A stretch of DNA of 46,275 bases from an uncultured Marinoscillum sp. (GCA_902529805.1 CABZXU010000014.1:1-46275), one strand, 5' to 3'. Shown: positions 27,005-36,241, numbered from the stretch's first letter. A program made the numbers and translations. Notes: generated by a model from the sequence alone, not told the origin.

Positions 27005-27703
27005 ATGTCTTCAAAATCTGATTTCAAAATTTTGGCTATTGATGATGAAAAGGATATTTTATTACTTTTAAAGTATAATTTAGAACAAGAAGGTTATACT
27101 GTTAAAACAGTAGAATCTGGAGTTGAAGGCTTAAAAATTGTTGAGAAATTTTCTCCGCAACTTATTCTATTAGACATAATGATGCCAAAACTAGATGGCA
27201 TTGAAACTTGTATAAAGCTTCGATCAATAGAATCTTTATCAAATGTTTATGTGATTTTTCTAACAGCAAGAGAAGAAGAATATTCAGAAGTTGCTGCATT
27301 TGATGCTGGTGCGGATGATTATATTACAAAACCAATAAAACCAAGAGCTTTGATTAGTAGAATAAATTCTTTTTTTAAAAGAAGGTTTACTTCAAAGGAT
27401 TCAAGTTTAATACAAGAAGTTGAAACTCTTAAAATGGATAAAAATAGTTATACCACTATTTTAGAAGGAAAAAAAATTTATCTACCTAAGAAAGAATTTG
27501 ATTTGTTATTTTTTCTTATGAAAAATTCTTCTAAGGTTTACTCTAGAGATTCTTTATTAAGAAATGTATGGGGTTCAGGTGTTCATGTTGTTGCAAGAAC
27601 AGTTGATGTACATATAAGAAAGTTAAGAGAAAAAATAGGAGAAAATTTTATTAAAACCATTAAAGGCGTTGGTTATAAATTTGAAGTCCTTACAAAAAAT
27701 TAA
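27005..27703 (+). CDS. OmpR/PhoB family response regulator
   Basis: The 232-residue protein has an N-terminal receiver domain with phospho-acceptor Asp57 in 'LILLDIMMPKLDG', acidic Asp13/Asp14 and the lysine of 'YITKPIKP'. A C-terminal winged-helix DNA-binding domain (about 135-230) follows, with 'YSRDSLLRNVWG' and 'RTVDVHIRKLREKIGENFIKTIKGVGYKF'-type signature. Its partner is presumably the kinase at 28029, making a PhoB/PhoR-like pair, though the signal is unknown. The TTAACA repeat upstream suggests it controls itself. Confidence 0.88.
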   Translation: MSSKSDFKILAIDDEKDILLLLKYNLEQEGYTVKTVESGVEGLKIVEKFSPQLILLDIMMPKLDGIETCIKLRSIESLSNVYVIFLTAREEEYSEVAAFDAGADDYITKPIKPRALISRINSFFKRRFTSKDSSLIQEVETLKMDKNSYTTILEGKKIYLPKKEFDLLFFLMKNSSKVYSRDSLLRNVWGSGVHVVARTVDVHIRKLREKIGENFIKTIKGVGYKFEVLTKN

Positions 27704-27711
27704 TCTTTTAT

Positions 27712-27795
27712 CTAAAATTTAATTCCAAAGCTAAATTTAATAGCTGTTCCGAATAAGAAGAATGTCAATGTAAATAAAGTAAATAATTTTTTCAC
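27712..27795 (-). CDS. Possible 27-residue membrane peptide or porin remnant
   Basis: On the minus strand a GTG at 27793-27795 opens a frame of 27 residues: a lysine pair, a hydrophobic stretch of about 14 residues and the ending FSFGIKF, with stop at 27712-27714. The start looks like a signal peptide and the end like the C-terminal strand of an outer-membrane barrel. It may be a small membrane peptide, the remnant of a deleted barrel gene, or chance. It lies in the response-regulator/kinase gap, antisense to both. Confidence 0.25.
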   Translation of the reverse strand: MKKLFTLFTLTFFLFGTAIKFSFGIKF

Positions 27796-27904
27796 AATAT
27801 TTTTTCTATTTAAAAAAACAGTTATACATAATTTTAATCTGCTCAAAAATAGATTTATGATATTAACTCGGCTTTAATTTCATTTCAATTAATGGTTATG
27901 AAAT

Positions 27905-27945
27905 AATTAATTTTTAATCAATAGAATTTTAATTAAAAATTAATT
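27905..27945. terminator. AT-only inverted repeat followed by a T run
   Basis: AATTAATTTTTAAT (27905-27918) and its exact reverse complement (27932-27945) flank a 13-base loop. Six Ts run from 27944 to 27949. It could act as a weak intrinsic terminator or a stem, but having no G or C it would be unstable and such repeats arise easily in AT-rich DNA. Confidence 0.3.
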
Positions 27946-28028
27946 TTTTATTTCCAATGTTAAATTAACGCTATTAAAAAAAATCATTAATTTATAATTT
28001 GTAAATTGTAATTGAATTATGTTATAAA

Positions 28029-29111
28029 ATGGGAAATTCAAAAGCTATTTCATTACTTTTCGGTTTAATCGTTGGCGTTATTTCAACTTTGTCAGCTTAT
28101 ATATTATCAGAAATGGAACCGACAAAACTTGGTTCAATCGCTATAATTTCATTTGCATCTTCAACTTTATTATTTGCAACAATTACCGAGTATTTGTTTG
28201 ATAGAAAAATCGCATTAATCCATAAATCTTTTGATAAGCTTAAAAAGAAGGAATTTGATGATTTAGAATATGATGATAGTATAATAAATTCTATTAATCC
28301 TCTTAGAGGGATTAACAATCAAATTACTTCCTACGCAAAAATAAAACAATTAGAAATTGATGAATTAAAACGTTTAGAAGAATTTAGGAGAGATTTTTTG
28401 CAAGATGTTTCTCATGAGCTTAAAACTCCTATTTTTTCTGCTCAAGGGTTTATTCATACCCTTATAGACGGAGCTATTGAAGATGAAAGTGTAAGATCAA
28501 AATTTTTAAGAAAAGCAGCTAAAAGCCTTGATTATCTTGATCTCCTTGTAAGAGACCTTTTAACAATTTCTCAAATGGAGTCCGGAGAAATAAGAATGAA
28601 AAAAGAAACTTTTTGTATAAATGAACTAATAAATGAGACAATAGAGCAACTTGAACCTAGAGCTTCAAAAAGTAAAATTGGTTTAATAAATGAAAATTTA
28701 AACGGTTCTGGAAAAATTTTGGTAGTTGCAGATTATTATAGAATTTATCAAGTTCTTAAAAATTTAGTAACCAATGCTATTAAGTATTCAGATCCAAGTA
28801 CTTCAGTAACTGTATTTATTAAGAAAAGAAAAAAAGTTGCTACAATTCACGTAAATGATCAAGGAAAGGGAATAGCTAAAAATCATAGAAAAAGAATTTT
28901 TGAAAGATTTTATAGAATTGAAAAAAGTAGGTCAAAAGAAAGGGGAGGGACAGGTCTTGGCTTAGCTATATCAAAACATATTATTGAGGGTCATAAAACA
29001 AAAATTAAATTAAAAAGTAAAGTTAATTTTGGTTCTACATTTTCTTTTAACTTAAAATTACTTCCTAAGAAGATTAAAAAAAGAAAAAAGATCGCTAAAA
29101 CATTAAATTAA
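28029..29111 (+). CDS. PhoR-like sensor histidine kinase
   Basis: The 360-residue protein has two N-terminal helices (about 8-27 and 34-55) joined by only a few residues, then a short linker, a HisKA domain with His129 in 'LQDVSHELKTPIFSAQG', and an ATPase domain with the N box 'NLVTNAIKYS', 'VNDQGKGIA' and 'GGTGLGLAISKHII'. There is almost no periplasmic sensor and no PAS domain. It is likely the partner of the upstream regulator. The C terminus is very lysine-rich. Confidence 0.88.
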   Translation: MGNSKAISLLFGLIVGVISTLSAYILSEMEPTKLGSIAIISFASSTLLFATITEYLFDRKIALIHKSFDKLKKKEFDDLEYDDSIINSINPLRGINNQITSYAKIKQLEIDELKRLEEFRRDFLQDVSHELKTPIFSAQGFIHTLIDGAIEDESVRSKFLRKAAKSLDYLDLLVRDLLTISQMESGEIRMKKETFCINELINETIEQLEPRASKSKIGLINENLNGSGKILVVADYYRIYQVLKNLVTNAIKYSDPSTSVTVFIKKRKKVATIHVNDQGKGIAKNHRKRIFERFYRIEKSRSKERGGTGLGLAISKHIIEGHKTKIKLKSKVNFGSTFSFNLKLLPKKIKKRKKIAKTLN

Positions 29112-29137
29112 TAGTTTTATAATTTTTATTTATACTG

Positions 29138-29168
29138 TTGTTTTTAATTATTAATAAATCTATTTTTG
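29138..29168 (+). promoter_or_regulatory. Promoter of the rplM-rpsI-rpsB-tsf cluster
   Basis: TTG (29138-29140) and TATTTTTG (29161-29168, exact TAnnTTTG) are separated by 20 bases. The -7 box lies 22 bases before the TTG start of rplM. This position suits a ribosomal-protein operon promoter. Confidence 0.55.
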
Positions 29169-29190
29169 CTCACATTTTAAAAATAGATAA

Positions 29191-29637
29191 TTGGATTCAA
29201 ATAGTTTTAAAACAAAGTCAGTAGATATAAAGACATTACAAAAGTCGTGGTTTGTAGTGGACGCTGAAAATAAGATATTAGGTAGGTTATCATCGGAAAT
29301 AGCTAAAGTTCTTAGGGGTAAGAATAATGCTTATTTCACTCCAAATTTTGATTGTGGTGATTATGTAATAGTTCTAAACTCTGATAAGATTAAATTGACA
29401 GGTAAAAAGTGGAAAGAGAAAAAATATATTAGACATACTGGTTATCCTGGTGGTCAAAGGGAAACTACGCCATTGAAGATAAAAGAAGATAAATCATCTA
29501 AATTTATTATTGAAAAAGCTGTAAAAGGTATGCTCCCTAAAAATAGATTAGGAAGAAAATTATTTAATAACTTATTTGTATACGAAGGAACTGATCATCC
29601 TCATGAAGGTCAAAAACCAAAAGAACTAAAATTATAA
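29191..29637 (+). CDS. rplM: 50S ribosomal protein L13
   Basis: The 148-residue protein matches L13: 'WFVVDAENKILGRLSSEIAKVLRGK', 'YFTPNFDCGDYVIVLNSDKI', 'HTGYPGG' and 'AVKGMLPKNRLG'. It binds 23S rRNA. The start is a TTG at 29191; there is no ATG nearby and the N terminus aligns with Bacteroidota L13 at this codon. It leads the rplM-rpsI-rpsB-tsf group, with rpsI beginning two bases after its stop. Confidence 0.95.
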   Translation: MDSNSFKTKSVDIKTLQKSWFVVDAENKILGRLSSEIAKVLRGKNNAYFTPNFDCGDYVIVLNSDKIKLTGKKWKEKKYIRHTGYPGGQRETTPLKIKEDKSSKFIIEKAVKGMLPKNRLGRKLFNNLFVYEGTDHPHEGQKPKELKL

Positions 29638-29638
29638 A

Positions 29639-30031
29639 ATGGTCGAATATATCAATACTATAGGAAGAAGAAAAACATCAGTAGCTAGAGCTTACATGAA
29701 AGCTGGAGGAAAAGGTCAGATAACTATTAATGATAAAAAATTCGAAAAATATTTTGCTTCAAAATTGTTACAATTAATTGTTAAGCAACCACATGATTTA
29801 ATTAGTATATCTAATGATTTTGATTTTAAAATAAAAGTTTTTGGTGGTGGTTTGAAAGGTCAAGCTGAGGCAATTAGGTTAGCTATTGCCAGAGCATTTG
29901 TGAAAAATGATCCTGAATGTAAACCATCTTTAAAAAAACAAGGATTATTAACAAGAGACCCTAGAATGGTTGAGAGAAAGAAATATGGTAGAAGAAAGGC
30001 AAGAAGAGCATTCCAGTGGGTGAAAAGATAA
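29639..30031 (+). CDS. rpsI: 30S ribosomal protein S9
   Basis: The 130-residue protein has the S9 features 'TIGRRKTSVARAYMKAG', 'VFGGGLKGQAEAIRLAIARA' and 'LLTRDPRMVERKKYGRRKAR', ending WVKR; the C-terminal arginine tail of S9 contacts the P-site tRNA. It lies two bases after rplM and 12 bases before rpsB. Confidence 0.96.
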   Translation: MVEYINTIGRRKTSVARAYMKAGGKGQITINDKKFEKYFASKLLQLIVKQPHDLISISNDFDFKIKVFGGGLKGQAEAIRLAIARAFVKNDPECKPSLKKQGLLTRDPRMVERKKYGRRKARRAFQWVKR

Positions 30032-30043
30032 TTATACTATAAT

Positions 30044-30850
30044 ATGGATAAACTAAGTCATAAAGATTTATTAAAAGCTGGTGTACATTTTGGACATCTT
30101 ACAAGAAAGTGGAATCCTAAAATGTCAGAGTATATTTTTATGGAACAAAATGGCATCCATTTAATTGATTTAAATAGGACTATTGATTGTGCCTTTACAG
30201 CTGTTTCCTCTTTAAAAAATATTGTAAAATCTGGTAGAAAAGTAATGTTTGTTGCTACAAAAAAACAAGCAAAAGATTATGTATCAAAAATTGCAAAAAA
30301 ACTAAATATGCCTTTTGTAACAGAAAGATGGCTTGGAGGTATGTTAACTAATTTTTCTACAATTAGAAAATCACTAAAAAAACTTTCTTCATTTGAAAAC
30401 CAAATGAATAGTGAAACATTTGAATCTGATTTTGGAAAAAAGGAAAGACTTACTATTTCTAGGGAAAAAGCAAAATTAGAGAAAGTTTTAGGTGGAATTT
30501 CTTCATTAACAAGAATCCCTGCTGCTATATTTATTGTAGATATTAAATTTGAAGAAATAGCTTTGAGCGAAGCTAAAAAACTCAATCTCCCAATTTATGG
30601 ATTAGTGGATACAAATTCTGATCCCAATTTAGTTGATTTTCCTATACCAGCTAATGATGATTCATTCAATTCAATTTCTTTTTTATTAGACTACGTCGCT
30701 AAAGGTATTCAAGAAGGATTGGATGAAAGAGAAAAATTAAAAGAAGAAATTAGAATTAAAGAAGAAAAGGAAGCTGCCTTAAAAGAAAAGAAAGCCACAG
30801 AGGAAGCAATGAAAGAAAAAAAAGAAATACTTAAATCAAAAAAATCTTAA
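30044..30850 (+). CDS. rpsB: 30S ribosomal protein S2
   Basis: The 268-residue protein starts 'LLKAGVHFGHLTRKWNPKM' and has 'TERWLGGMLTNF' and 'LVDTNSDPNLVDFPIPANDD', all S2 hallmarks. It ends with a Lys/Glu-rich helical tail of about 40 residues, longer than in E. coli and common in Bacteroidota. It is followed by tsf after 22 bases, the near universal order. Confidence 0.97.
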   Translation: MDKLSHKDLLKAGVHFGHLTRKWNPKMSEYIFMEQNGIHLIDLNRTIDCAFTAVSSLKNIVKSGRKVMFVATKKQAKDYVSKIAKKLNMPFVTERWLGGMLTNFSTIRKSLKKLSSFENQMNSETFESDFGKKERLTISREKAKLEKVLGGISSLTRIPAAIFIVDIKFEEIALSEAKKLNLPIYGLVDTNSDPNLVDFPIPANDDSFNSISFLLDYVAKGIQEGLDEREKLKEEIRIKEEKEAALKEKKATEEAMKEKKEILKSKKS

Positions 30851-30872
30851 TTTTTTTTTAATCACTTTAGTT

Positions 30873-31709
30873 ATGTCTATAAATATTTCAGCAAAACAAG
30901 TCAATGAACTAAGGCAAAAGACAGGTTCAGGTATGATGGATTGTAAAAAAGCTTTGGTTGAATCTAATGGTGATTTTGATAAAGCAATTGATATCTTAAG
31001 AAAAAAAGGTCAGAAAGTATCTGCTTCTAGATCTGATAGAAAGACATCTGAAGGAGTAGTGGTTTATAGGTTAAATGATGAAAATTCAAAGGGCTTTATT
31101 CTTTCTTTTACTTGTGAAACTGATTTCGTTGCAAAAAATGAAGACTTTTTAAAATTAGCTAACAGTATTATTGATATATCTTGTAAGAATGATGCAAATT
31201 CTATTGATCAAATTCTATCTTTTGAATTAAATGGATTGTCTGTTGAAAAAAGTATTATTGATTTAATTGGCAAGATTGGAGAAAAAATTGAAATATCAGA
31301 TTATAAAGTCCTTTCTGGAGAAAAAATCATTCCTTACATTCATGCAGGTAATAAATTAGGGGTTTTAGTTTCATTGAAAAATGTATCAGATTTAGACTAT
31401 GTTAATATAGGTAGAGATGTTGCAATGCAAATTGCATCAATGAATCCTATTGCATTAGATAGTGATCAGGTTGATAAGTCAATTATTGAAAAGGAAATAG
31501 AAATAGGTAAAGAACAGGCAATTAAAGAAGGAAAGCCAGAGCAGATTGTTGAAAAAATTGCTCAAGGAAAGCTTCAGAAATTCTTTAAAGAAAATACACT
31601 ATTAAATCAGCAATTTGTTAAAGACAATTCCTTGACTATTAAAAATCATCTCTCATCTTTTTCTTCTGATTTATCAATAGAAAGTTTTATTAGATTATCA
31701 ATTGGATAA
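30873..31709 (+). CDS. tsf: Translation elongation factor Ts
   Basis: The 278-residue protein has the N-terminal UBA-like helix ('LRQKTGSGMMDCKKALVES') and the EF-Ts core motif 'TCETDFVAKNEDF' at about 88-100, which catalyses GDP release from EF-Tu. The length is typical. It is last in the ribosomal cluster and converges on the aminopeptidase gene with 33 bases between them. Confidence 0.97.
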   Translation: MSINISAKQVNELRQKTGSGMMDCKKALVESNGDFDKAIDILRKKGQKVSASRSDRKTSEGVVVYRLNDENSKGFILSFTCETDFVAKNEDFLKLANSIIDISCKNDANSIDQILSFELNGLSVEKSIIDLIGKIGEKIEISDYKVLSGEKIIPYIHAGNKLGVLVSLKNVSDLDYVNIGRDVAMQIASMNPIALDSDQVDKSIIEKEIEIGKEQAIKEGKPEQIVEKIAQGKLQKFFKENTLLNQQFVKDNSLTIKNHLSSFSSDLSIESFIRLSIG

Positions 31710-31742
31710 CATATTCAATAATTGATATATTGTAACAACTTA

Positions 31743-33038
31743 TTACCTTTTCTGATTCATTAATTCTTCAATTTCCTCAGGTAAAATAGGTATATCATTC
31801 ATTAAATTAATATTTTCTTTTTCACCTATAAGAATATTATCTTCTAACCTTATACCAAGACTTTCTTCTTTTATATATATACCAGGTTCAACTGTAAATA
31901 CATTTCCAACCTCTATTTCACAATCAAAATTTCCAACATCATGAACGTCTAGTCCTAAATGGTGTGATGTTCCGTGCATAAAATATTCTAAAGAAAGAGG
32001 GTTTTTTTTATCTTGCTTTTGAACTTCATTTTTATTTAATAAACCTATATTGATTAATTCACTTTCCATTATTTTTTGAACTTCTATATGAAATTGATTT
32101 ATTGATATTCCAGGTCTAAGTATATTAGTCACCTCATTTTTAACATTTAATACTGCATTATATATTTTTAACTGTCTTGATGAAAATTTTCCATTAATTG
32201 GAATAGTTCTGGTCATATCGGATTTATAGTTAGCAAATTCTGCTGCTACGTCCATAAGAATCATTTCATTATTCTTACATATAGAATTATTGGCATTATA
32301 ATGGAGGCAACATGCATTGATTCCAGCAGCAATTATTGGTTCATATGCAAAACTTTTAGATTTATTTTTTATAAATTCATGAATATATTCTGCTTCAATT
32401 TCATATTCCCATACATTAGGTTTAATAAAATTTAAAATTCTTCTAAAACCTTTTTCTGTTATTTTACAAGCTTTAGATATCAAATCAATTTCAATTTGAC
32501 TTTTTATCATTCTTTGATCACTTAAAATAGGATATGATTTTAAAAATTTATGATTTTTATATTTTTTTGAACAATATTTAAAAAACTTTTCTTGATTTGT
32601 TTCAACTCTATTTGCTGATCTTGGATGTTCATTTTTTTCTAGGTAAATATTTGATGACTTTGACAAAATTTTTTCTAAAATATTTTCAAATTTATTATTC
32701 CAATGAACTGTTTCTATACCTGATAAATCAGTGCACTCTTCTTTTGTTAATTTATTTCCTTCCCAAATAGATATTAATTTATTCGTTTCCTTCATAAATA
32801 AAATTTCTCTGTACTTTTCATCATCAAAATCAGGCGCAATAATTAATATTGAATCTTCTTGATCAATTCCAGATAGATATAAAAGATTGGTATTTTGGAC
32901 AAATGGCATAGTTCCATCGGCATTAGTTGGCATAATATCATTTGATAAAAATATTGCAACTGAATTAGGCTTCATCTTATTAATAAAGTCTTTTCTATTT
33001 TTAATAAATAGTTTCTTATCTATTGGTGGATATTTCAT
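31743..33038 (-). CDS. pepP: Xaa-Pro aminopeptidase (M24B)
   Basis: The 431-residue protein has an N-terminal aminopeptidase-P domain ('NRKDFINKMKPNSVAIFLS') and a C-terminal pita-bread domain with metal-binding residues: 'ILMDVAAEFANYKSDMTRTI' (two Asp), 'HGTSHHLGLDVHDVG' (His), 'VEPGIYI' and 'IRLEDNILI' (two Glu). It removes N-terminal residues before proline. Length and motifs fit the PepP group in the cytosol. Confidence 0.9.
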   Translation of the reverse strand: MKYPPIDKKLFIKNRKDFINKMKPNSVAIFLSNDIMPTNADGTMPFVQNTNLLYLSGIDQEDSILIIAPDFDDEKYREILFMKETNKLISIWEGNKLTKEECTDLSGIETVHWNNKFENILEKILSKSSNIYLEKNEHPRSANRVETNQEKFFKYCSKKYKNHKFLKSYPILSDQRMIKSQIEIDLISKACKITEKGFRRILNFIKPNVWEYEIEAEYIHEFIKNKSKSFAYEPIIAAGINACCLHYNANNSICKNNEMILMDVAAEFANYKSDMTRTIPINGKFSSRQLKIYNAVLNVKNEVTNILRPGISINQFHIEVQKIMESELINIGLLNKNEVQKQDKKNPLSLEYFMHGTSHHLGLDVHDVGNFDCEIEVGNVFTVEPGIYIKEESLGIRLEDNILIGEKENINLMNDIPILPEEIEELMNQKR

Positions 33039-33092
33039 TAATATTTGATAAATCTTTAATCCTAAATTAATGTTTTTAATCTAATAAGTATA

Positions 33093-33100
33093 TAATTTTG
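33093..33100 (+). promoter_or_regulatory. -7 box before the O-methyltransferase gene
   Basis: TAATTTTG is an exact TAnnTTTG match 25 bases before the preferred ATG at 33125. It overlaps the alternative TTG start at 33098, which argues against that start. Confidence 0.45.
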
Positions 33101-33124
33101 ATAGAAATTAAATCTAATAATTAT

Positions 33125-33763
33125 ATGGATTTTATTGATAAAAATCTTCTTTCTTATGCTGAATCTCATTCTGATTCTGAAACGGAATTATTACAAGAAA
33201 TTAATAGATATACTAATTTAAATGTGATCAACCCTCGTATGTTATCTGGTCATTTACAAGGAAGAATTTTAAGTTTTATTTCAAGAATGATTAAACCAAA
33301 AACCATATTAGAAATAGGAACATATACTGGTTATTCTGCTATTTGTCTATTGGAAGGACTCACAAAAAATGATGGTAAAATAATTACTATAGATAAAAAC
33401 GATGAAATTTCTAAAAAGGTAAAATCTTTTTTTAAAAAATCTAAAAATCATGATAAAATAGATTACATTATTGGTGATGCAGAAACTAATATTCCCAAAT
33501 TAAAAGAAACTTTTGATTTAGTATTTATAGATGCAGACAAAGAAAATTATTCAAAATATTTTGATCTTGTTTTTCCAAAACTCTCAAAAGGTGGGTTTAT
33601 AATAGTGGATAATGTTTTATGGAGTGGAAAAATTTTAAATGAGAAAAAAGATAAATTGACTAAAATTATTCATAATTTCAATAAAAAAATTTCTAAAGAT
33701 CATAGAATAAGAAAAGTAATTCTTCCTATTAGAGATGGTATTACTTTAATTCAAAAAAAATGA
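33125..33763 (+). CDS. Family 3 SAM-dependent O-methyltransferase
   Basis: The 212-residue protein shows the cation-dependent O-methyltransferase fold: SAM motif 'TILEIGTYTGYSAICL', 'DLVFIDADKENYSKYFDLVF' and 'FIIVDNVLWSGKI' with the metal-binding Asp residues. Such enzymes methylate catechol-type substrates; the substrate here is unknown. A TTG at 33098 would add nine residues, but the ATG at 33125 (MDFIDKNLL) matches the usual Bacteroidota N terminus and keeps the promoter box free. It overlaps the next gene by four bases. Confidence 0.85.
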   Translation: MDFIDKNLLSYAESHSDSETELLQEINRYTNLNVINPRMLSGHLQGRILSFISRMIKPKTILEIGTYTGYSAICLLEGLTKNDGKIITIDKNDEISKKVKSFFKKSKNHDKIDYIIGDAETNIPKLKETFDLVFIDADKENYSKYFDLVFPKLSKGGFIIVDNVLWSGKILNEKKDKLTKIIHNFNKKISKDHRIRKVILPIRDGITLIQKK

Positions 33764-35034
33764 AGAAGTATATTTTTTTATTTTTTATTTCATTTTTCCT
33801 TGTTAAGAATTTAAACTCTCAGAGTAAAGATTATAGCACTCCAAAAGTACCATCATCATTCATTTTTGATAATATGAAAATAGAAATAAATGATGATATA
33901 AGAAAAGAAATTCAAAATGAGGTTGATGCATTGCATTTAAATAGGAAATATTTATTGCTTATACTTGACAGGGTATCAATTTATTTTCCAATAATTGAAA
34001 AAATTTTAAAAGAAGAAAATATTCCTGATGATTTCAAATACCTTTCTATTCAAGAAAGCTCATTAATTTCTGATGCTCAGTCAAGTTCTAATGCAGTAGG
34101 GTTTTGGCAGTTTAAATCAGAAACTGCAAAGTCACATGGCCTTCAAATAAATAAGTATGTAGATGAAAGATTAAATATTATTTCTTCAACTCGTGCGGCT
34201 TGTTCATATTTGAAAGAAAATAATTTTCATTTTGATAATTGGATTTATTCTCTTTTATCTTATATGACAGGTTTGACAGGTGCTCGCTCAATAGTAGATG
34301 AAAAAATGTTTGGATCTAAGAGAATGAAAATAGATAAAAATACTCATTGGTATATCAAAAAATTTATTGCTCATAAGGTAGCTTTTCAAGATGAACTAAG
34401 TCATAAACATTCTCAAAGTATGGTTCTTAAAGAATATTCAAGCTTCAACAATAGATCAATTAAAAGTATTTCAGATGAATTTGATATTAATTATGATAGA
34501 TTGCTTTCTTACAATAAATGGGTGAAGTCAAAACAAATACCTAATGATAAAAATTATAGTATTATTGTTCCACTTGATCAAAAAAACATTTTAGCTTTTC
34601 AAGATGTTAAAATAAATACTACTTCAAAAAATATTGATACAAATAATGAATCACAATCAGATTTTGATAAAAATATAATATCAATTGCTAATTTATCAGT
34701 AATTTATTTAAATGGCCTTCCTGCTATAATTGCAGATTCATTAGATTCCTTTAATAGTATTTCTAGAATTTATAATATTTCTATTGAAAATTTAAAAAAA
34801 TATAATGACATGGATGATAAACAAAAAATAGTAACTGGAAATATTTATTATTTAAAAAGAAAAAGAAAAAAGGGAAGAGTTTTTACATATCATCCAAGTG
34901 ATCATGACTCGCTTTGGAATGTATCACAAAAGTTTGGAATTCGACTTTCTAATCTTAAGAAACTAAATAATATACAAAACAATCAGCTGCCTTCAAATAA
35001 AAAAATTATTTTGAGAAATAGTATATGGTTTTAA
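33760..35034 (+). CDS. Lytic murein transglycosylase with C-terminal LysM
   Basis: The 424-residue exported protein has a signal peptide (1 to about 20, ending LNSQS) and an SLT domain of MltD type: 'DFKYLSIQESSLISDAQSS' with catalytic Glu99 and 'NAVGFWQF' at 111-118. At least one LysM motif is seen near the C terminus ('YHPSDHDSLWNVSQKFGI' onward) and a second weaker one before it. It would cleave peptidoglycan to anhydro-muropeptides in the periplasm. Confidence 0.85.
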   Translation: MKKYIFLFFISFFLVKNLNSQSKDYSTPKVPSSFIFDNMKIEINDDIRKEIQNEVDALHLNRKYLLLILDRVSIYFPIIEKILKEENIPDDFKYLSIQESSLISDAQSSSNAVGFWQFKSETAKSHGLQINKYVDERLNIISSTRAACSYLKENNFHFDNWIYSLLSYMTGLTGARSIVDEKMFGSKRMKIDKNTHWYIKKFIAHKVAFQDELSHKHSQSMVLKEYSSFNNRSIKSISDEFDINYDRLLSYNKWVKSKQIPNDKNYSIIVPLDQKNILAFQDVKINTTSKNIDTNNESQSDFDKNIISIANLSVIYLNGLPAIIADSLDSFNSISRIYNISIENLKKYNDMDDKQKIVTGNIYYLKRKRKKGRVFTYHPSDHDSLWNVSQKFGIRLSNLKKLNNIQNNQLPSNKKIILRNSIWF

Positions 35035-35040
35035 AAAAAA

Positions 35041-36234
35041 TTATTTAATAATTTTTTCAATTATTTTTCCGTCTTTTTTACTTTTTAATAGAAGTTTTTT
35101 ATCTCCGTAATGAGTTGTCTCTTCTTTTACTAAATAATAATTTTCATCATAATCTTGAAGAGTATTTATTTTTTCTATACCTTCTTTACCTCTCCATAAA
35201 TCTAGTTTTATTGGCTCCCATTTTTTACTCTTAATAGACTTATATGATGCATCTATAATCGAGTTTACAACATAACCATCATAAAATGTTTCTCTTGGAG
35301 ATTTATTTTTCTCGAGGCTGTCAAACATATCAGCAAACATATGGTTGTACCCAAGTTCATTTAATTCATCGCCAACTGGGAATAGCCAACCAGAATCAGA
35401 TTCTGCTTTTTCTGCAACATAATCACTTCCTTTACCTGTTGTAAACATTTCAAAACCGGTTCTTAGAAATGAATTTACCCAAATTGTTCCTTCAGTCCCC
35501 ATAACTTCATCTCTTAAATCCATTCCACCTCTAAATGTCCAACTAACTTCAAATTGACCAATGGCACCATTTTCGTATTTAACTAATCCAATTGCATGAT
35601 CTTCTGCATCAATTGGCTTTACTTGAGTATCTCCCCAGCACATAACTTCTATTGGTTTAATATCTTTACCTATATAACTTCTAGCTATTTCAATACAATG
35701 ACAACCTAAATCTAGGATACAGCCTCCACCAGCCAATTCTTTATCCCAAAACCATTCGCTATGGGGCCCAGGGTGAGTTTCTCTTGATTTCGCCCAAATT
35801 ATTTTTCCTAAGCTTCCTGATTTTACACTTTCTAAACCTTTTAAAAATTTTGGTGTATAGCAAAGATCTTCAAGATATCCAGCGAAAATTCCTGCATCCT
35901 CAACAGCTTCAACCATTCTTTTGGCTTCATCTGCATTTCTTCCTAATGGTTTAGTACAAATAACAGACTTTTTGTGCTTACAGCATAAATGAACTGCTTC
36001 TTCGTGTAAATTATTTGGTAAAGATATACATACTACATCTACATCCTTATGGGAAATAGATTCTTCCATATTCGTAGTCCAGTGTGGCACCTTATAATCT
36101 TTAGCAAATTTTTTTGCGCTTTCTTCTCTTCTAGAATAAATTGAAACAACTCGATCTTTATTTCTATAGCCATGCAATGAATCTGTATAAAACCTTCCTA
36201 TAAAACCTGATCCTAACATTGAAATTTTCAGCAT
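35041..36234 (-). CDS. Gfo/Idh/MocA family oxidoreductase
   Basis: The 397-residue protein has an N-terminal Rossmann fold ('ISMLGSGFIGRFYTDSL', 'VVCISLPNNLHEEAVH', 'CTKPLGRNADEAKRMVEAVE') and the C-terminal Gfo/Idh domain with 'GGGCILDLGCHCIEIARSYI'. The family uses NAD(P) to oxidise sugars, inositols or related polyols. No signal peptide is present. It is transcribed with, and downstream of, the MFS permease, so both may handle one substrate. Confidence 0.87.
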   Translation of the reverse strand: MLKISMLGSGFIGRFYTDSLHGYRNKDRVVSIYSRREESAKKFAKDYKVPHWTTNMEESISHKDVDVVCISLPNNLHEEAVHLCCKHKKSVICTKPLGRNADEAKRMVEAVEDAGIFAGYLEDLCYTPKFLKGLESVKSGSLGKIIWAKSRETHPGPHSEWFWDKELAGGGCILDLGCHCIEIARSYIGKDIKPIEVMCWGDTQVKPIDAEDHAIGLVKYENGAIGQFEVSWTFRGGMDLRDEVMGTEGTIWVNSFLRTGFEMFTTGKGSDYVAEKAESDSGWLFPVGDELNELGYNHMFADMFDSLEKNKSPRETFYDGYVVNSIIDASYKSIKSKKWEPIKLDLWRGKEGIEKINTLQDYDENYYLVKEETTHYGDKKLLLKSKKDGKIIEKIIK

Positions 36235-36241
36235 AATTTAT

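Larger units (their letters stand above)
27704..28028. other. Unusual 325-base gap between response regulator and kinase
   Basis: The gap contains no long open frame. It holds the possible minus-strand 27-residue peptide (27712-27795), a perfect AT-only 14-base inverted repeat (27905-27945) and otherwise very AT-rich sequence. No exact TAnnTTTG box was found before the kinase. Two-component pairs are usually adjacent, so the gap may contain an unlisted regulatory RNA or a second promoter. Confidence 0.5.

Noticed and set aside
33098-33124. TTG start for the O-methyltransferase
   Set aside because: It overlaps an exact -7 promoter box, and the ATG at 33125 matches the family N terminus.
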